A stretch of 64,000 nucleotides of DNA from Xiphydria camelus. Lineage: Eukaryota; Arthropoda; Insecta; Hymenoptera; Xiphydriidae. Every line of letters starts with the position of its first letter. Within the stretch, counting starts at the first letter, position 1. The DNA lies in the NCBI GenBank assembly GCA_963678675.1, contig OY783200.1, forward strand, positions 14,078,889 to 14,142,888, written 5' to 3'. Positions 12,160 through 22,331 of the stretch are shown here, in pieces. Position numbers and translations under genes: made by a program. The notes under the pieces were generated by a model. The model had not been told where the DNA came from, did not search any database, and was given only the letters and a program-made list of their open reading frames with translations.

Positions 12160-13485
12160 AATTTGGCAGGAAGATTATCGCTCAAAACTTGTTACTCGGA
12201 GGTTTTTTGGGTCGCTCATTACGATGCTGATATCCAAATCGGTCTATTCTCAACTCCAAGATGGTGAATGATGAATTCCAGAAATTTTTAGAATTTGAAG
12301 ATTATGGCCCGAAAACTTGTTACTCTGGGGTTTTGAGGGTCACTCATTACGATGCTGGTGTCCAAATCGGTCTATTCTCAAATCCAAGATGGCGGATCCA
12401 ATATGGCGAATGATGAATTCCACAAGCTTATCAAAAGTTGAAGATTATTACCCAAAAGTTGTTACTCGGAGGTTTTTGGGGACACTCATTACGATGCTGA
12501 TGTCCAAATCGGTTTATTCTCAAATTCAAGATTCTCCAAATCCAAAGTATAACTGTTCTGTTATTTTTACTATTTTGGCCTCAAAGTTGGTATGTTCACG
12601 TTTTTTGATGTGCAGAGTACGAAAAAAGTTATCAAATTTCACTTTCAAAATCGATTTGGACATCAGCATCATAATGAGTGACCCAAAAAACCCCCGAGTA
12701 ACAAGTTTCAAGCCATAATATTCAAATTCTAAAAATTTCTGAAATTCATCATCTGCCATATTGCATTCCCCATCTTGGATTTGAGACTAGACCGATTTGG
12801 ACATCAGCATCGTAATGAGCGACCCCGAAAACCCCAGAGTAACAGGTTTCGAGCCATAATCTTCAAATTCTAAAAATTTATCGAATTCATCATCCGCCAT
12901 ATTGTATACGCCATCTTCGATTTGAGTATAGATCGATTTGGATATCAGTATCGTAATGAGCAACCCCGAAAACCCCTGAGTAACAAATTTCGGGCCATAA
13001 TCTTCAAATTCTAAAAACTTCTAGAATTCATCATTCGCCATATTGCATTCGCCATCTTGGATTTGAGACTAGACCAATTTGGACATCAGCATCGTATTGA
13101 GCGACCCCGAAAACCCCCGAGTAACAAGTTTCGAGCCATAATTTTCAAATTCTAAACATTTCTCGAATTCATCATCCGCCATATTGTATTCGCCATCTTT
13201 GATTTAAGTATAGATCGATTTGGATATCAGAATCGTAATGAGCGACCCCGAAAACCCCTGAGTAACACGTTTCGGACCATAATCTTCAAATTCTAAAAAT
13301 TTCTCGAATTCATCATCCGCCATATTGCATTCGCCATCTAGGATTTGAGACTAGACCGATTTGGACATCAACATCGTAATGAGCGACCCAAAAAACTCCC
13401 GAGTAACAAGTTTCAAGCCATAATATTCAAATTCTACAAATTTCTGAAATTCATCGTGTGCTATATTGTATTCGCCGTCTTGAAT
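12160..13485. repeat. 141-bp tandem repeats in two opposed blocks
   Basis: About three units in one orientation (12160-12540) are followed by six in the other (12640-13485). In the second block the GCCATATTG word recurs at 12755, 12896, 13037, 13178, 13319 and 13460, exactly 141 bases apart. Since 141 is a multiple of three, long open frames run through the array, but they look like by-products of the period rather than genes. The same unit appears at 27110-27470. Confidence 0.9.
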
Positions 13486-13670
13486 TTGAGCCCTATTTCA
13501 CCGGGCGATCACGATCGGCCGACTGACCCTATTTCACCGGGCGACCACGGTCGGTCGATCAGTCGCGCAGTGAGGAACAACAGTCGCGCAACCAGTGCAG
13601 ACACAAGAGAAAATGCCAAAAAATGGCAGATGCCAGAGAAGACGCCAGAGAAAACGCCAGCAGTTTCAAA

Positions 13671-15835
13671 ATGAACGTGGAAGAAGTAGCACTACTCTGG
13701 TATGTACGACGTAAGAGAAAGTGAAATAAAAGAAAGAAAAAGCAGTGGTGGGTTCATCCTTTCTTGGCTAATCGTGCTACACATGGACAATTTGTCAATA
13801 TATATGAAGATTTGAGAAAATATCCAAATAAATTTTTTAACTATGTGAGAATGTCTATAACATCATTCAACGAGTTACTAACCCTGTGCAAAAATGATCT
13901 ATTGAAACAAGATACAACCTTAAGAAAGGCTGTAAATCCAGAAGAAAAGCTGTTTGTGACATTAAGGTTAGTTAAAACACATGAATATTTTTTTAAAGTA
14001 AATTTTATTAAGTAATAAAGAGGTCATACTCAAAATTGAAGTGTAGGTAACTTTACTCCGGTGTGTTCTGTGTGAAAAGATCCATGCATGTTTCGGATTC
14101 ATTTGAAATATTTGACGTTGGAGATGACAATGAATTACCTACTAGGTGACTCTACATCTCGAGAATATTGAGTTAGAATTTGTGTTAAGTTCCATACATA
14201 TGTTGAGTCGCGTATCCAGGATTAGTACTATTTGTATCAGTTGAAGTTGAAGTTGAATTTGGACGCGGATAATACAAATTGCGAGGATATTCAGAGTGAT
14301 TACTCGTAACAGTGGCCATCCGTTGCGTCGAATATTCAGGACGATAATTCCTTTGGTAACCTCGTCTGACTCCTGGATTAACGTTGGAAAAGTGCTCATA
14401 TGGATGATTGGCGTAATCATAAGATCTTATCATGTCACTATAATAATTATCTTCTGATGCTTCATTCAATAAAAAGTTAGTATTTTTATTTTTATTGCCA
14501 TTTTTCTGCTACAAGGAATTCCTTCAAATGTTTTTAACAAAGAAAATAAAAACAGCCTGTCTTCATCGTCCTCTGCTGTCTCTCGTCGTTCTCTCTGCTG
14601 AACTGAATTATTTAAAGCTTGAATGAAGGGATCGTCGTCTCCAGCCATTTGCCGTTTTCTTTTGTTGTACATTATTTTATTAGTTCGATCGCCTATTTCT
14701 TCATTGCCCTCCAAATTTTCTTTTTCTGGAGAGTCCCTGATAGTCACTACTTTTTGAAGAAACTGCAACTGTTTAAAGTATATATATTCACTTTTCCGAT
14801 TATTGGCTCCAGATCCAGATTTTATATTTTTGGCGTTTTGCTTCACGTGTGTAGCATGTCCTGATACTTTTCCACCTTGTCTGTAACACCGATCCTGAAA
14901 ATAAAAAATACATATTTAAATTAACCTGTATTCTTATTTGCAGGTACCTTGCAATTGGATGTTCATTCATGGAACTTCATTACAACTATCGCCTAGGACA
15001 TACAACAATAGCTACAATAATTAGGGAAGTGTGTGCCGTTATATGGGAAAAGCTGAAAACATGTTTTTCACTACCAACTACTGCGAATGGCTGGATCAAA
15101 ATAGCAGATGGATTTGAAAAGCACGCTAACTTTCCACACTGCATTGGTAGTGTTGATGGGAAGCATATAAGGCTTATTCAACCAAAAGATTCTGGCTCAT
15201 TATATTATAACTACAAACATTTTTTTTCAATTGTGCTGCTTGCTGTATGTGACGCAAATTATAACTTCATTTATATAGATGTCGGCGCATACGGGAAAGG
15301 TAGCGATTCATCAATTTTCCAAGAAACTGAATTCTATAAGAAGCTCGTTAGCAATTCTTTAAATATTCCTGAGCCTCTCCAAATTTCAGAAAATAGCCCA
15401 ACTCATTTCCCCTACGTAATATTAGGCGATGAAGCATTCGGCTTACACACAAATCTGATGCGTCCATATGGAGGAAACAACCTCAGTTTTGAAAAAAAAT
15501 TTTTTAACTACAGGCTATCTAGAGCTCGACGATACATCCAGTGCACGTTTGGTATTTTATCAAACAAGTGGAGAATCTTTCACCGGCCATTAAATGTCCA
15601 CATAGAGTTAGCAAAATCAATTGTGAAAACTTGTTGTGTGTTGCACAATTTTGTGCGTGCTAGAGATGGATATTCGTATGATGATACTTTGGAAATAGCA
15701 GGCTTTGAAACTACAACGCAAACTACAAATTTGAGTAGAGGAGGGCGGTCTGCCACTACAGTTCGACAGGCATTTACAGACTACTTTGTCAACGAAAATC
15801 CACTTCCATGGCAGAATAATTGTATTTATGAATAA
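13671..15835 (+). pseudogene. Harbinger DDE transposase, two exons, inactive
   Basis: Exon 1 is 13671-13966 and exon 2 is 14944-15835. The donor AG|GTTAGT and acceptor TTGCAG|GT join in phase to give ...TLR-YLAIGC. The ATG at 13671 starts a typical basic N-terminus (RRKRK then RKKKQWWVHPF) with one TGA at 13722-13724. In exon 2 the catalytic blocks are CIGSVDGKHIRL (first Asp) and VILGDEAFGL (second Asp). The third block reads ARRYIQCTFGIL, where the family normally has Glu; here it is Gln. With an internal stop and a lost catalytic Glu it should be dead. The protein would cut and join transposon ends in the nucleus, working with the MADF partner. The intron contains the MADF gene's second exon on the other strand. 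Confidence 0.85.
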
Positions 15836-16032
15836 AAACATAGTTTTTAACACTTACCTAAATCTCTTCTTTCTACAACAGTTAGCTCCTGTCCTCCAAA
15901 TAAATTCACAATATCCTCCCAGCATTTCTTTTTCAAGTCTCTATTGGAATAATCCTGCGAAGAAGTATCCCAAACAGCTGGTCTACTTTGGATTTCAATA
16001 ATAAACTTCTCTGTGTCAAAATTATTATCCAT
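14185..16032 (-). pseudogene. Harbinger accessory protein with MADF DNA-binding domain, two exons, frameshifted
   Basis: Exon 1 is 16032-15858 (start at MDNNFDTEKF). It carries the MADF half FIIEIQSRPAVWDTSSQDY and KKCWEDIVNLFG. The donor TTAG|GTAAGT and acceptor TTTCAG|GATCGG join in phase, giving ...RWKSIRTCYTREAKRQK, the expected second half of the domain. Exon 2 (14894-14185) then needs one frame change to reach KSGSGA and YIYFKQLQFL. It needs another, at a T run near 14477, to join the segment beginning NEASEDNYY to the acidic C-terminal region. Both shifts lie in homopolymer runs. The protein is the DNA-binding partner that helps the Harbinger transposase. Its intron contains the transposase's second exon. 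Confidence 0.8.
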
Positions 16033-16371
16033 TTTCGATGTACCAACACACAACGCAATTAACTGCCGCAATTAACACAAATAACGCAATTAACGCAACG
16101 CAACTAACTGTGTCGGGCGGGTGCAGAAGGGTCACTGGTAGTGCAACTAGTCGCCGAGTGAGTGAGACCGCACATTGCAGCGCTATGCATTTTACTGGCC
16201 GCCCGACTACCGTGATCGCGCCGCCAGTAACTTTCCTCTGACCAGTCGATGCTGGCAGCGCGACTAAATTTGTCTGGTGACCACATGGTCGCCAAGTGAG
16301 GTACCCTCCATAGAGCTGTATACATTTGGTTTGGCCGCGCGACTAATCGGCCGATCGTAGTCGCCCTAAGG

Positions 16372-16602
16372 CCTCTATTTCACCGGGCGACTACAGTCGG
16401 CCGATCAGTCGCGCCGTCAGTCGCGCCGCCAACTAAATGTATACAGCTCTATGGAGGGTACCTCACCTAGCGTCCGCTTGGTCGGTCGACCAGCCAGTCG
16501 CGCCGCCAACTAAATGTATACAGTTCTATGGAGGGTATTACACCAGGCGACCACGGTCGGCCGACAGTCGGCCGATCGTAGTCGCCCGGTGAAATAGGGG
16601 TC
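16372..16602. mobile_element. Harbinger-derived short MITE at the right end
   Basis: It starts CTCTATTTCACCGGGCGACT and ends in the inverse. Inside are repeated words such as CAACTAAATGTATACAG. It shares termini with the Harbinger transposon just to the left, which seems to end at about 16366 with its last 10 bases lost. Confidence 0.6.
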
Positions 16603-16656
16603 TTAAGGTTAACTCAAATCCATTGGTGGAATTCGGTCCTCACATTTTACATACTC

Positions 16657-17389
16657 GCTTTCTTCTAGCGCTTGCTCTAGTACCTTTGCCAGCTAGTTCC
16701 AGAACGCGGAAAATACCCAACTACATCCATTGTTCTAATGTTATTCTCTCCTAGCCAATCAGGGCGCATCGCGTTAGCTCACGTCATCCTTACCACGTCA
16801 TCCTTATCAATACCACATCAGCCCACGATATTCCCACCGTCTTGCAACTACACTTAGATGTAAGATAATTATATAAACCGCAACCAAATGGGTGTTAGTC
16901 AAAGGCCTTGTGCCCTCATAACTTAGCTTTAAACGTTTTTTAGCTTCGCATTTGCACACAGTGGCCCCAGCTAGCGTTAGCAAGGTCCCCTACTTCGTCC
17001 TCTACTTGGTTTATAACCCTATAGGTTGATAACTACGAGGAGGGGTTTAGTCGGTAGAAATCCGACACTACCCTACTACCATCTTGGGTGCCTTGTCGAA
17101 GATTCCCCTCCTTTCCCCTCTTCAAAAAAAAGCGTGTTAGTCAGTACATAGAACGAAGAGTACCGCGAGTACAGTGCATTCAGTGTGCAAGCGCTCTAAC
17201 TTGTAATTAGATGGTTCACCTTCATCTCAGCTTCATGCGCTATCATCAGGTAATCGATCTCTTGTACCTCGTAAACGTAAGTGTAGTGTATCTTCTACAG
17301 TGCATTTGCAACAACTAATTGTAAACCACGGTTAATTCATTTAAACTACTGTACATCTTTAACTCGAATATATTATCAGTAATATCGCG
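16657..17389. other. Non-coding stretch
   Basis: No gene or repeat partner is seen in the window. A short inverted pair, GGTAGAAATCC and its neighbour, near 17054 is too weak to call. Confidence 0.4.
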
Positions 17390-17600
17390 AGTGCAATGTC
17401 AAATCATTCGATCTAACCGCTCGGTATAAATCCACCTCACCACACGTCCAATCAACAGCCGAGAGCTTAAAATCCGCTTTGCGGTATGTTTGGTAAGTAG
17501 CCGTATCGCTAACGAGTGTTTTCGGGATTTACGACCCCGCGGAGATTTATCACTGATCGCACGGCGCCCGAACAAATGATTTTCTACAAAATATATTAAC
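17390..17600 (+). repeat. Partial copy of the 51.4-kb repeat-arm sequence
   Basis: AAATCATTCG at 17400, AAATCCACCTC at 17426 and GATTTACGACCCCG at 17525 occur in the same order and spacing at 51440-51570. It is a diverged fragment of the family that forms the arms at 50.75 and 60.56 kb. Confidence 0.65.
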
Positions 17601-17610
17601 AAATAGTTGT

Positions 17611-17953
17611 AAATGGAGGATCAAGAGACACGGTAGTGTCTCGCGGCATGTTCATTCAAGTCGTCAGAACGACGCCGCCAGCGCTGTCGCCGCGAGCACC
17701 CGTGTATCTTTACAGGAAAAATGTCTGCCCCCTTCACCCCTCAATTTTAACATCGAATTTTCTCAATAAATATACGGTTATAACCAAAACTATGCTTAGT
17801 TACGCCATATAAATCGACTATTCTCTATCGATAGAGACCAGAGTAAATGTTGTAAGTTACATATTAACAGAGATTTTTCCTTAGCAACGCGAAGCCACGC
17901 CCCTCGCCCCATTAAAGTCGAGAATCCGATTTCTCGGGCGATATATATATGTA
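17611..17953 (-). repeat. Dispersed repeat, inverted copy of 62186-62506
   Basis: The block runs from GAGACACGGTAGTGTCTC (a perfect small hairpin) to CTCGGGCGATATATATA. It matches 62186-62506 in reverse orientation over most of its length. No coding signal. The family is not identified. Confidence 0.8.
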
Positions 17954-18531
17954 AAAATGTCACAAAAATTCCGCCTGTCTTCGGCGGTATTCGGCCATGG
18001 TCGGAAATGTGTACACAGATGCGGCCACACGCATACGCCATCAAAAATGTATGTGAGAGTGTGTGAGAGACTATATTCCTTGAATGTTTAGTTGTTTTTG
18101 AAAATTAAAAAATATTTCCATTCGCGAAACGATATCCCTCGCATTTTTTCGATCCTCGGACGCGCTTGTTAATAAAAAGTACAAATTCAGTGTAATCGGA
18201 GTAGTGAATCTCAACAGTGGTGAATGTGACAGACGCTCTGACAGCTAGCTATTATCAAATCGTTTAGATTTTCTTTTAATAATCAAAACAGTGCACGGAA
18301 GCAGTGTCATTTTTCTTTGGTTGCTGGTGCATGAAGAACAGGGAAGGAGACATCTATATCTCGGAAGAAGTGGCATCAGATAAGTAACTTCCTAACTGAC
18401 TGTCTTAACCTCATTTTCATCCCTTATACAGAACAAATATCTTTGTGGTTATTCTATTTTTTGTTTTCAGCGCCATACGAGAACGGGACGGATTGGTGGA
18501 AATTTGATTTTTCTTCGCAGTCAAAAATCAA
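17954..18531. other. Non-coding stretch
   Basis: I see no supported gene or repeat in this segment. Confidence 0.4.
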
Positions 18532-18972
18532 CCTAGGTAGAAAAGAATTCTCTAGAATTGCGGTACAATGCCACGGTGTGAATATCAGGTTCTACCGACA
18601 TGACATGCTTCGACAAGGTCTGTATCAACTTTAGCGGTATATTAAGGGCACTGCACTAATCCTGTGGCACGTTTTTCTATCTAGGAAAGCATATTATTAT
18701 GGTAGTACAGCTGTACAGCGTTCCGATAATATACCGTCTTCCCGTACTGACAGTATACATGCATTTTACCTCCAATATGCCGGAATTAAAAATTTCTAGA
18801 ACTCTGCGGTACAATGCCACGGTATGAATATCAGGTTCTACCGACATGACATGCTTCGACAAGGTCTGTATCAACTTTAGCGGTATATTAAGGGCACTGC
18901 ACTAATCCTGTGGCACATTTTTCTATCTGGGAAAGCATATTATTATGGTAGTACAGCTGTACAGCGTTCCGC
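18532..18972 (+). repeat. Two tandem copies of a short TIR MITE plus flank
   Basis: An element of about 154 bp (18532-18685) has ends CCTAGGTAGAAAAG and its inverse. A second, left-truncated copy runs 18791-18930. Both are followed by the same 40 bases (GAAAGCATATTATTATGG onward), so the second copy arose by segmental duplication, not by a new insertion. The same MITE occurs at 51267-51415 and, inverted, at 59862-60009. Confidence 0.85.
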
Positions 18973-19845
18973 TGCCGTGTTGCCAAGTCTCTCACCGTTA
19001 ATATGGCATGCTAATGGTTTGCGAAGTCAAAACGAATTTCATGACAATATTACGTTGCAACTATACGGTAAAACCCAATTTACTTATTTTTTACATAATC
19101 CTTAATATTTCATCTGTCAAATTACTAGTCTTTCAAAGTCTAAAGTTGGCGGAATGTGTGTTAAAGTCAGTGATAATCTACCTTAGTACAATCGTCTGCC
19201 ATAAGGCGATATGTTAAAAGTGGTCAACTTTAGAATAAAATAACGAAGAAACTATAGACGGTCTATATTGCTCAAATTTTCGTATTAGTTGTGTAAAGTA
19301 TTCGTGTATATCATATAAAAAAATTAGGGCTGTAAGTTGGTTTTCGTCTGATAGTCGAACCTCCTTAAAGCAGGAATAGTTGGAACGAAAAGCCCATATT
19401 GCAATGAAAGTACTATGGGTACTATGGATGAAGGCGCTCGCTGACAAGACTGACATTCTCCGATATCCATCGAGTCATCTTTTTACGGACAGGACACGAG
19501 TTAGATCCTCTTCGGTTGCACCTGTACGAGATGATATGTCAGAAAATCGTGAGTCTTTATGAAAATCTTCTAACCTACTCGTTCTGCAGTAATACTTAAC
19601 CTGTAAATTCGAAAGCGGTATATGTTTTATTTCTCCAAAATACTAAGGCAAAGTTAAAAATATAAGGGCTCTCTAGTCTATAAGTACCTTTCAAAATATC
19701 ACGAGAATAAATCAAAAGTAACGTGGTTATAATTAATTGGCTCGTATCGGTATAAAATGTGAGACTTCAATTTTGTGGTAATAAACAGCTATTCTTCTAC
19801 ATGTACGTATCTTTCTCATGAATAAATTCCAAAAAGTAGTGAAAT
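18973..19845. other. Non-coding stretch
   Basis: No gene-like frame stands out and no repeat partner was found in the window. Confidence 0.4.
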
Positions 19846-20574
19846 CCCCCCACAAAAACAGATTCTCTGTAAAAAAAGGCGGCATGTTCATTCAGTGCCA
19901 ACAAAAATTGATACGTAAAATACTCTCCAAAAAAGATTTGAAATCAATTAAGATCGCCATGTTCAAGATTTATGTATTAAAAGTAAAAGGCATCATTTGA
20001 AAGGAAAATTATTGTAAATCAAGTTACTAAAAAATTCGACTAAAAAAATTTATAAAAAAATTTTAATAAAAAAGAACTTGCCGCGTTTTTTTCTTCAAAA
20101 TAAAAAATTCAGACAGAATTATACTCGATGTTTATGCACTTATGATTTTAAATAAATTCATACACTTATAATATGATACCACCAGTATACCGAATGTCGC
20201 ACGGGAAACCGATTAGGCGGGGGCCTTCTGAAATTCTCTGAATTTGACTTCGGCAGTGTAATTTATGAATCACTCTAGCACCGTCCAAGCACTGCCAATT
20301 ATTCGGCATAGTGGACAAAATATGAAAACTTAAACGCGGCAAGTTCTTTTTTATTAAAATTTTTCTATAAATTTTTTTAGTCGAATTTTTTAGTAACTTG
20401 ATTTACAATAATTTTCCTTTCAAATGATGCCTTTTACTTTTAATACATAAATCTTGAACATGGCGATCTTAATTGATTTCAAATCTTTTTTGGAGAGTAT
20501 TTTACGTATCAATTTTTGTTGGCACTGAATGAACATGCCGCCTTTTTTTACAGAGAATCTGTTTTTGTGGGGGG
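19846..20574. mobile_element. 729-bp foldback MITE, copy 1
   Basis: Arms of about 235 bp begin CCCCCCACAAAAACAG and meet their inverse ending GTGGGGGG. The centre (about 250 bp) is single-copy within the element. Copy 2 at 61459-62185 has the centre in the opposite orientation. No open frame of note and no clear target duplication. Confidence 0.85.
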
Positions 20575-20623
20575 TAATAAATTACAAGTAGGGTAATTTC
20601 CGTTAAGATATTTTAGTCAAGAT

Positions 20624-21252
20624 TCAGTTCAAGTCATACATTACCTTCAAGTCATCCAGTTTCTCCTCTATGTTTTCCATTATGTGAGTGACACGTTCGA
20701 TGGCAATCTTTTCCACGGGGCTTCGTCTCTTCCTCATTTTACATCGTCTAATAATATCGTAAGCGTTGAGCTTGACGGAGATGTACTGATCTAATATCAA
20801 ATTATGATTTTTTCGTAAAAACCTTGAGATTACATCGAAACGGTCGTTCCAGGATCCATGTTTTCCCATCTCACTGAGATACATTGAAACCGAGTTTAAA
20901 TTGTGATTATTATTATTTAATAAGTTATTACAGACATAATTTTTCTTCAAATAAGTGTTTTTGATACTAAACCTTTGTTTGGATTTAATAACATTATCTT
21001 GCATGAGTCGCAGGAATCCAGTGATTGGTTTTATTGCAGAAGTCTTGATTGACCGACGATTTCTAACTTTCCAGTTATGGTAATAATCGCCAACATCTCT
21101 CCCTTTTAGGACAAAAACACTTTCATCTCCTTCGTCGCTGATATGATGATCGCGAATATGCTTCAGTCCACCGAAAATATGTTCAAACGTGTCCCCATAT
21201 TTTTCACGTATTTGTTTATTAGTCTTAATTTTTTCACCTGCTTTCCTCTTTC
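20624..21252 (-). CDS. Unrecognised exon, about 209 codons, lysine-rich
   Basis: This open frame ends in a stop at 20624 with DDLKVMYDLN. At its 5' side a good splice acceptor (TTCATTCCTAG) sits at 21253, so the exon probably starts with GKRKAGEKIKTNKQ rather than at the upstream methionine. It is charged and rich in Lys, Arg and Asn. It includes a WNDRFDVISRFLRKNHNLIL segment, an RKRRSPVEKIAIERV segment and a helical C-terminus with coiled-coil-like heptads. I recognise no domain. It is the longest frame in the window with no damage and no transposon signature. It could be the last exon of a host gene or part of an unfamiliar mobile or viral element. Upstream exons, beyond 21253, were not found. 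Confidence 0.45.
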
Positions 21253-21899
21253 CTAGGAATGAAAAAATTAATTTATTCGAAATCAATTAGTCATATATAA
21301 ATAGCTATTAACTTTTGCACTAGCTGTACCGAATGAATGAATTTTTGAATTTAAGCATTATATTCACACTGTAAACTAACAAGGGAACCGTCCCAGGTGT
21401 ACCTCGCCGATTTCATTCATTCTGATATATGGTATTCGGCATCCAAATTTAAGAGATAGGTATTTTTTTATGTGGGGAAAAACATTTCTAAGGAGTGAAA
21501 TTAACGCTCAAAGTTGACAGCTCCTAGGGGTGATTGCTAGTTTTCACATATTTGCAATTGATCATTTGAAATGAAACCAAGTGGATAATAATCTACATAA
21601 AAAATGACGAAAAATGCAATTCATCACATTTCATGGAGGTAATTAATTAAAAAATTATAAGGGTTGAAATTCACAAAATTACTGTAAAAAAGCTATTGCA
21701 TATTTTTTTAGACCAATAGCAATTGAAAGAGTAAAAAGAAATAGAAAATAGGTGTTTTGGCTTTTTTCGAAAAAATAGAGTTCATTGAAGAAACCTTTCC
21801 TATGTTCATGTGCATCAATTACAGAAAAATCTTTTGAATTTTTTCTTACTGTATATTCACTTATATTTCAAAATATTTTTTATTGGCTTCTTATATCCT
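21253..21899. other. AT-rich non-coding stretch
   Basis: Flank of the gypsy element; nothing recognised. The last four bases (TCCT) form the target-site duplication of that element. Confidence 0.4.
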
Positions 21900-22305
21900 T
21901 GTAAGGAAAGTATCCTAAGTCTATTTGAATCTAGCGCTTAAATCGAGTCGGTAAGTCAGACCTCCTATGGAAACAGACAACCGAATTACACAAGGGACAC
22001 GTGGTGTGAAAAAAGACGATGTAAGCTACGAAGCAAACATGTCGCAAGAAGTCAAAGTTAAGAATTAAGAAGAATTAAGAACCGAAGACTAAACGATAGT
22101 TGTCAAGAAACAACAGGGTGAATAACGACATTGAATGTTGTTTCTTTGTTTACAGGTAGGATTAATTAGTTAAAGTTATTAGACTGGTTTTGTTTGTACG
22201 GAATCAATTAGTTTTGGTTAGGTTAGGCTAAGGTTTTGTTTGTATATAATAGAAAAAACTTTGTTTACAGAGAAACAATTCGTGTACTGTTCCCCAACCC
22301 TTATA
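21900..22305 (+). repeat. 5' LTR of the gypsy element (406 bp)
   Basis: It begins TGTAAGGAAAG and ends CCAACCCTTATA. Compared with the 3' copy it has a few substitutions and a short insertion near the start (AAGTCT after TATCCT). I did not find a standard TGG-type primer-binding site directly after it. Confidence 0.9.
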
Positions 22306-22331
22306 AAACAACATTCTCGTTGTAAATCACA

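Larger units (their letters stand above)
13491..16600. mobile_element. PIF/Harbinger transposon with two interleaved genes
   Basis: The left end reads CCCTATTTCACCGGGCGAT and the right end is its near-perfect inverse at 16567-16600. The terminal sequence is repeated in tandem at the left (13491 and 13526), and an internal end-like copy at 16373 suggests a roughly 230-bp MITE joined to the right end. It contains a DDE transposase gene (+) and a MADF-domain gene (-), the standard Harbinger pair. I could not settle the 3-bp target duplication. Confidence 0.8.
12002..16608. mobile_element. TTAA-flanked element carrying satellite blocks and a Harbinger insertion
   Basis: TTAA lies on both sides (11998-12001 and 16609-16612), and the flanks rejoin into the outer palindrome. 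Termini are CCTTTAGAG on the left and an inverse-like CTTAAGG on the right. The left terminal 150 bases recur at 26912-27070. The only coding content belongs to the Harbinger element inside it, so without that it is a non-autonomous element of piggyBac or Kolobok type. Confidence 0.7.
8177..16656. mobile_element. Outer palindromic element with nested insertions
   Basis: Sequence from 8177 rightwards (GAGTAT, then the 8195-8300 block) recurs inverted at the other end. The match runs from about 11760 to 12001, is interrupted by the 12002-16608 insertion, and resumes from 16613 to 16656. The arms also match through 9930-10290 against 10500-10863. Removing the nested insertions leaves a palindrome of roughly 2.4 kb containing two inverted copies of a FEN-like gene fragment. 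I could not identify a target-site duplication. Confidence 0.65.

Noticed and set aside
12317..12718. Open frame of 133 codons in the 141-bp repeat block
   Set aside because: It is produced by the codon-multiple repeat period; the same protein-like pattern appears on both strands of the array.
17611..17640. Small hairpin at a repeat end as a Helitron 3' terminus
   Set aside because: No CTRR follows the hairpin in either orientation, and no TC start or A-T target was seen.
22213..22240. GGTTAGGTTAGG run, possible insect telomere repeat
   Set aside because: Only about two to three units, located inside both LTRs of the gypsy element (also at 28436-28448), so not telomeric.
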